From contig CAJTDL010000017.1 in NCBI GenBank assembly GCA_910575035.1, positions 41,228 to 105,227 on the forward strand: 64,000 nucleotides of DNA, read 5' to 3'. Under the pieces are notes generated by a model. The model was given only the letters and a program-made list of their open reading frames with translations, was not told the origin of the DNA and did no database searches. Source of the stretch: Lachnospiraceae bacterium (GTDB lineage: Bacteria; Bacillota; Clostridia; Lachnospirales; Lachnospiraceae). This document shows positions 60,851 through 64,000 of this stretch, one piece after another; positions within the stretch are counted from its first letter, which is position 1; every line of letters begins with the position of its first letter. Position numbers and translations under genes: made by a program.

Positions 60851-60993
60851 GGAAGTGAGGGAGCAGTGGGGCGTTGGATTAGGATGGCTTCCCACCTCTG
60901 TCGCTATTCAGAAAAATCTCTGACAGCCAGAGGTTTACTCCTGTCGCCACTCAGTAAAATCCCTTATTTTATGGACATTATGTATGAATCGTA

Positions 60994-61037
60994 AAGAAGA
61001 TACAAGTACGAAATATGGCTTGTGTCTTCTTTTTTGT
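60994..61037. terminator. Terminator after the ROK gene
   Basis: AAAGAAGATACAAG and CTTGTGTCTTCTTTTTT form a 14-bp stem (one G-T/A mismatch) followed by a T run. The A run before it allows bidirectional use. Confidence 0.8.
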
Positions 61038-61097
61038 GCATATTATACAAAAATGGAGATGCAAAATAAGTGAATACGACGAAAAAAGAAAAAAGCA

Positions 61098-61126
61098 TTG
61101 ACAATTTGCTTTTTATGAGTAATAAT
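61098..61126 (+). promoter_or_regulatory. Sigma-A promoter of the dehydrogenase-symporter operon
   Basis: TTGACA (61098-61103), 17-bp spacer, AATAAT (61121-61126). The AT-rich stretch right after it (ATCACTTTGATAAAAC ... TAAAAGTAATTGAT) is an imperfect palindrome and a candidate ROK operator. Confidence 0.7.
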
Positions 61127-61273
61127 GTAATCACTTTGATAAAACATTTTATAAAAGTAATTGATAAAATAAAAAACATAATTAAGTTTTTAGAAAGAAA
61201 CAAGAGGACACAAAAGGGAGCAGCAAAACAAAGAAAACAGCAAAATAAAAAATCAAAAAAGGAGGAAATCAAA

Positions 61274-62299
61274 ATGTTACAGCAGGTTATGACAGAGCCA
61301 GGAAAAATTGAATTTCAGGAGGTTCCCGTACCAGAGGTTAAAGAGGGGAAGGTATTGGTTAAAATCAGGAATATTGGCATATGCGGATCAGATATCCATG
61401 TATACCATGGGGAGCATCCATTTACCTCTTATCCGGTTACCCAGGGGCATGAAGTGTCTGGGGAGATTACCGCATTAGGGGAACATGTGGAGGGATTCCA
61501 GGTTGGGCAGAAAGTTACGATTGAGCCACAGGTTTATTGTGGGGAGTGCCATCCATGCAGGCATGGCAAATATAACCTTTGTGAGGAATTGAAGGTAATG
61601 GGGTTCCAGACAACAGGCACGGCTTCGGAATATTTTGCAGTGGACGCTTCTAAGGTAACGCCAATCCCGGAGGAAATGTCCTATGAGGAAGGGGCGATGA
61701 TCGAGCCCTTGGCAGTTGCAGTCCATGGGGTAAAGCAGGTAGGGGATGTGTCAGGCATGAATATTGTGGTTATTGGCGCAGGGCCTATTGGGAACCTTGT
61801 GGCTCAGGCGGCGAAGGGCATGGGCGCCGCCAAGGTTATGGTTACGGATGTCAGCAGCCTTCGGTTAGAGAAGGCGAAGGAATGTGGGATTGATGTTTGT
61901 GTCAATACCAGGGAGAAGGATTTTGGGGAAGCCATGGCAGAGGCTTTTGGGCCGGATAAGGCAGATGTGATCTATGATTGCGCCGGGAATAATATTACCA
62001 TGGGGCAGGCAATTAAGCATGCCCGGAAAGGGAGTACCATTGTCCTGGTGGCTGTATTTGCAGGGATGGCGCAGATTGATTTGGCAGTGGCGAATGACCA
62101 TGAATTGGATATTAAGAGTACAATGATGTACCGCCATGAGGACTATTTGGACGGGATTGCATTGGTGAATGGGGGGAAGGTCCATTTGAAGCCATTGATT
62201 TCCAAGACATTTGCATTCCAGGATTATTTGAAGGCATATCAGTACATTGACGACAACAGGGAAACTACAATGAAGGTAATTATTAATGTGCAAGAGTAA
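61274..62299 (+). CDS. Zinc-dependent MDR alcohol dehydrogenase, sorbitol/polyol type (341 aa)
   Basis: The start at 61274 (MLQQVMTEPGKIEFQ) follows AAAAGGAGG; the frame upstream is a leader without a start signal. Catalytic zinc ligands Cys in GICGSDIHVYHGE and GHE; structural zinc Cys4 in CGECHPCRHGKYNLC; Rossmann GAGPIGNL. It oxidises a polyol or related secondary alcohol with NAD. First gene of an operon with the symporter; the gene ends overlap slightly with the upstream part of the symporter frame. Confidence 0.88.
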   Translation: MLQQVMTEPGKIEFQEVPVPEVKEGKVLVKIRNIGICGSDIHVYHGEHPFTSYPVTQGHEVSGEITALGEHVEGFQVGQKVTIEPQVYCGECHPCRHGKYNLCEELKVMGFQTTGTASEYFAVDASKVTPIPEEMSYEEGAMIEPLAVAVHGVKQVGDVSGMNIVVIGAGPIGNLVAQAAKGMGAAKVMVTDVSSLRLEKAKECGIDVCVNTREKDFGEAMAEAFGPDKADVIYDCAGNNITMGQAIKHARKGSTIVLVAVFAGMAQIDLAVANDHELDIKSTMMYRHEDYLDGIALVNGGKVHLKPLISKTFAFQDYLKAYQYIDDNRETTMKVIINVQE

Positions 62300-62351
62300 A
62301 TGGAGCAGGTGCATTTACATAGAAATAGGAAAAGATATCGCAGGAGGGATT

Positions 62352-63713
62352 ATGGGAACGAGAGAGACAGATGGGAAGGTGCCGTTGATCAGTAAGATCG
62401 CATATGGATTTGGGGATGTAGGGTGTAATTTTAGCTGGATGTTTGTAAGCAATTTTCTAATGATCTTTTATACGGATGTGTTTGGGATCAGTATGGCGGC
62501 AGTGTCAGCATTGATGCTGTTCTCAAGGTTTTGGGATGCGGTCAATGACCCTGTGATTGGCGGGCTTACGGATAAGACCAAGTCCAGATGGGGGCGGTAT
62601 CGCCCCTGGCTGCTGTTTGCTGCGCCAATCACGGCAGTGATCCTGTCCCTGACATTCTGGGCGCATCCAGACTGGCCGGATACGGCGAAGATTGTATATA
62701 TGGTCATTACCTATTGTTTGTTGGTGCTTGGCTATACCTGTGTAAATATTCCTTATGGGACATTGTGCGGAGCCATGACCCAGAATATTGATGAAAGGGC
62801 GAAGATCAATACATCCCGTTCTGTAGCAGCCATGGTCGCAATTGGGATCATAAATATCATTACGGTTCCTTTGGTGACGAAATTTGGCAGCAACAGCCCA
62901 ATGCAGGGGTATCTTACAGTGGCGGTTCTGTATGGATGCATTTTTGCTGCCTGCCATCTGTTCTGTTTTGCCAAGACAAAGGAAGTGGTGGAAATTCCAG
63001 AGAAGGAGAAAACGCCCATCCGGGTGCAGCTCAAAGCCATTTCCCAGAATAAGCCATACCTGCTGGCCTTGGCAGGGCAAGTCCTGTTTGGTTTTACCCT
63101 TTATGGGAGAAATGCGGATATCTTATACTATTTTACATATGTGGAAGGGGATGCTGCTTATTATACAGTTTATTCCATGTGTATTATTGTCCCCTCAATT
63201 ATTGGAGCCGCCTGTTTCCAGCCTGTTTTTAGAAAGACCAATAACAAAGGTTTGGCAGCGTCGATTTTCGCATTGCTGACAGGTGTCAGTATGCTGGCGC
63301 TGTATCTGTTCAATGTGCAGGGCACGCCCATTTTCTTCTATGGTTTTTCTGCATTGACGCAGTTCTTTTTCTCTGGCTTTAATACAGCGATTTATGCGAT
63401 CATCCCTGACTGTGCAGAGTATGGGCAGTGGAAAACAGGGCTGCGCAATGACGGCTTCCAATATGCCTTCATTTCCCTTGGGAATAAGGTGGGGATGGCT
63501 CTGGGGACAGCTTTGCTGGCAGGATTGCTGGGAAAATTTGGGTACGTTGCCAACCAGCAGCAGAATGCATCCGTTATTCTTGTGATGAAGCATGCGTTCA
63601 CTACCGTTCCGGGGGTGCTGTGGATTGTAACAGCCGTGATCTTGTTCTTCTACCGCTTGAATAGGACGCGTTACAATGAGATTGTGGAGGAATTGAAAGC
63701 AAGGGGGAATTAG
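62352..63713 (+). CDS. GPH-family sugar:cation symporter, MFS (453 aa)
   Basis: The start at 62352 (MGTRETDGKVPLISKIAYG) follows GCAGGAGGG. Twelve membrane helices; family motif FSRFWDAVNDPVIGGLTDKT in loop 2-3 and RWGRYRPWLLFAAP after it. The family moves melibiose, xylosides, glucuronides and similar substrates with Na+ or H+. It lies 52 bp after the dehydrogenase gene, so the operon probably takes up a glycoside or polyol and oxidises it. Exact substrate not inferable. Confidence 0.88.
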   Translation: MGTRETDGKVPLISKIAYGFGDVGCNFSWMFVSNFLMIFYTDVFGISMAAVSALMLFSRFWDAVNDPVIGGLTDKTKSRWGRYRPWLLFAAPITAVILSLTFWAHPDWPDTAKIVYMVITYCLLVLGYTCVNIPYGTLCGAMTQNIDERAKINTSRSVAAMVAIGIINIITVPLVTKFGSNSPMQGYLTVAVLYGCIFAACHLFCFAKTKEVVEIPEKEKTPIRVQLKAISQNKPYLLALAGQVLFGFTLYGRNADILYYFTYVEGDAAYYTVYSMCIIVPSIIGAACFQPVFRKTNNKGLAASIFALLTGVSMLALYLFNVQGTPIFFYGFSALTQFFFSGFNTAIYAIIPDCAEYGQWKTGLRNDGFQYAFISLGNKVGMALGTALLAGLLGKFGYVANQQQNASVILVMKHAFTTVPGVLWIVTAVILFFYRLNRTRYNEIVEELKARGN

Positions 63714-63719
63714 GGGATG

Positions 63720-63866
63720 GAAAAAGTGTTTGCCGGAAATGGGGGTACTATTCACGATCCATTACCCATTCCCAGCAGGATATCAAAAATTGTTGCTATG
63801 AGCGGCCACCAGGCCGTGAATAGTAACGAAATGGGATTGTGCCAGCTCTCGGCAAACACTTTTGGC
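63720..63866. repeat. Nested inverted-repeat element (MITE-like)
   Basis: Outer arms AAAAAGTGTTTGCCG and CGGCAAACACTTTT (63852-63866). Inner arms GTACTATTCACG and CGTGAATAGTAAC. The 43-bp core at 63790-63832 recurs before the MoxR gene. No coding content. Confidence 0.65.
63790..63832. repeat. Dispersed 43-bp palindromic repeat, copy 2
   Basis: TTGTTGCTATGAGCGGCC..GGCCGTGAATAGTAAC, a closer palindrome than copy 1 at 45944-45986. The two share both flanks and differ mainly in the loop. Confidence 0.7.
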
Positions 63867-63922
63867 ATTGAAATCAGCCAGTGGGTATGCTATAACCCGA
63901 GTTTGCCACTTGGAAACACTAA

Positions 63923-63949
63923 ACGGAGCCATTAATGGCTCCGTTTTTT
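63923..63949 (+). terminator. Rho-independent terminator
   Basis: ACGGAGCCATTAATGGCTCCGT followed by six T. Ends the transcript of the dehydrogenase-symporter operon, after the repeat element. Confidence 0.9.
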
Positions 63950-64000
63950 AGAGGAAATATGCAGTTTCCCTTGTGTTTCATGGGTTTGTAGAAATTTGAG

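Overview
The window looks like a chromosomal stretch from a gut Lachnospiraceae-type Firmicute (low to moderate GC, strong AGGAGG ribosome binding sites, sigma-A style promoters, Lachnospiraceae-flavoured gene families). This placement comes from gene content and recalled families, not a search. No rRNA, tRNA or CRISPR was recognised.

1-31.4 kb is accessory, mosaic DNA. It holds decayed XRE regulators, pieces of integrative elements (sigma-factor-like gene, IS91-type transposase, tyrosine recombinase fragment, small membrane proteins) and several antimicrobial-peptide response modules. Module 1 (3.3-7.9 kb, + strand) is intact: LanFEG/CprABC-type ABC transporter, YccF protein, and a NisRK-like two-component system. 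Module 2 (26.1-30.6 kb, - strand) is a diverged paralogue with a NisI/SpaI-like lipoprotein. Its two permease genes are wrecked, one truncated and one with two in-frame TAG codons, and it is bracketed by ~109-bp direct repeats. Module 3 (19.8-24.9 kb) has an FtsX-type permease with a frameshift near its start, an ATPase, a response regulator and a kinase. Between modules lies an exporter ABC protein with its own XRE/TPR-like regulator (8.5-11.1 kb). At 12.8-18.2 kb there is a tight four-gene signalling operon: CHASE2 adenylate/guanylate cyclase, metallo-beta-lactamase-fold hydrolase, GAF-HD-GYP protein and FecR-like lipoprotein.

31.5-64 kb is more GC-rich and better preserved. It starts with a desulfoferrodoxin-like protein, an XRE regulator divergent from a lipoprotein gene, a VanZ protein and a PLP aminotransferase. 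A ~23-kb, all-plus-strand cluster follows (35.4-58.5 kb) and is the most interesting part of the window. In order: a 1176-aa DUF5717-like protein, an actin/Hsp70-fold DUF5716-like protein, a TPR protein, a coiled-coil membrane protein, a SWIM zinc-finger protein, a helical-repeat protein, a MoxR AAA+ ATPase, a DUF5682 (EreA/ChaN-like) protein, a VWA protein, a 42-aa holin-like (type I) toxin, a 990-aa Sel1-repeat protein, a 1077-aa HerA-like ATPase with a Ser/Thr-rich insert, a WHH-type HNH nuclease toxin and a SUKH immunity protein. I read it as a conflict or toxin-handling system built on a MoxR-VWA core plus a HerA-type motor. This is inference from gene order and motifs.

The right end carries a decayed Rpn-type nuclease gene and then a carbohydrate-use locus: ROK regulator, zinc-dependent sugar-alcohol-type dehydrogenase with a clear promoter, and a GPH-family symporter. 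It ends with a nested inverted-repeat element that shares a 43-bp core with a sequence inside the conflict cluster.
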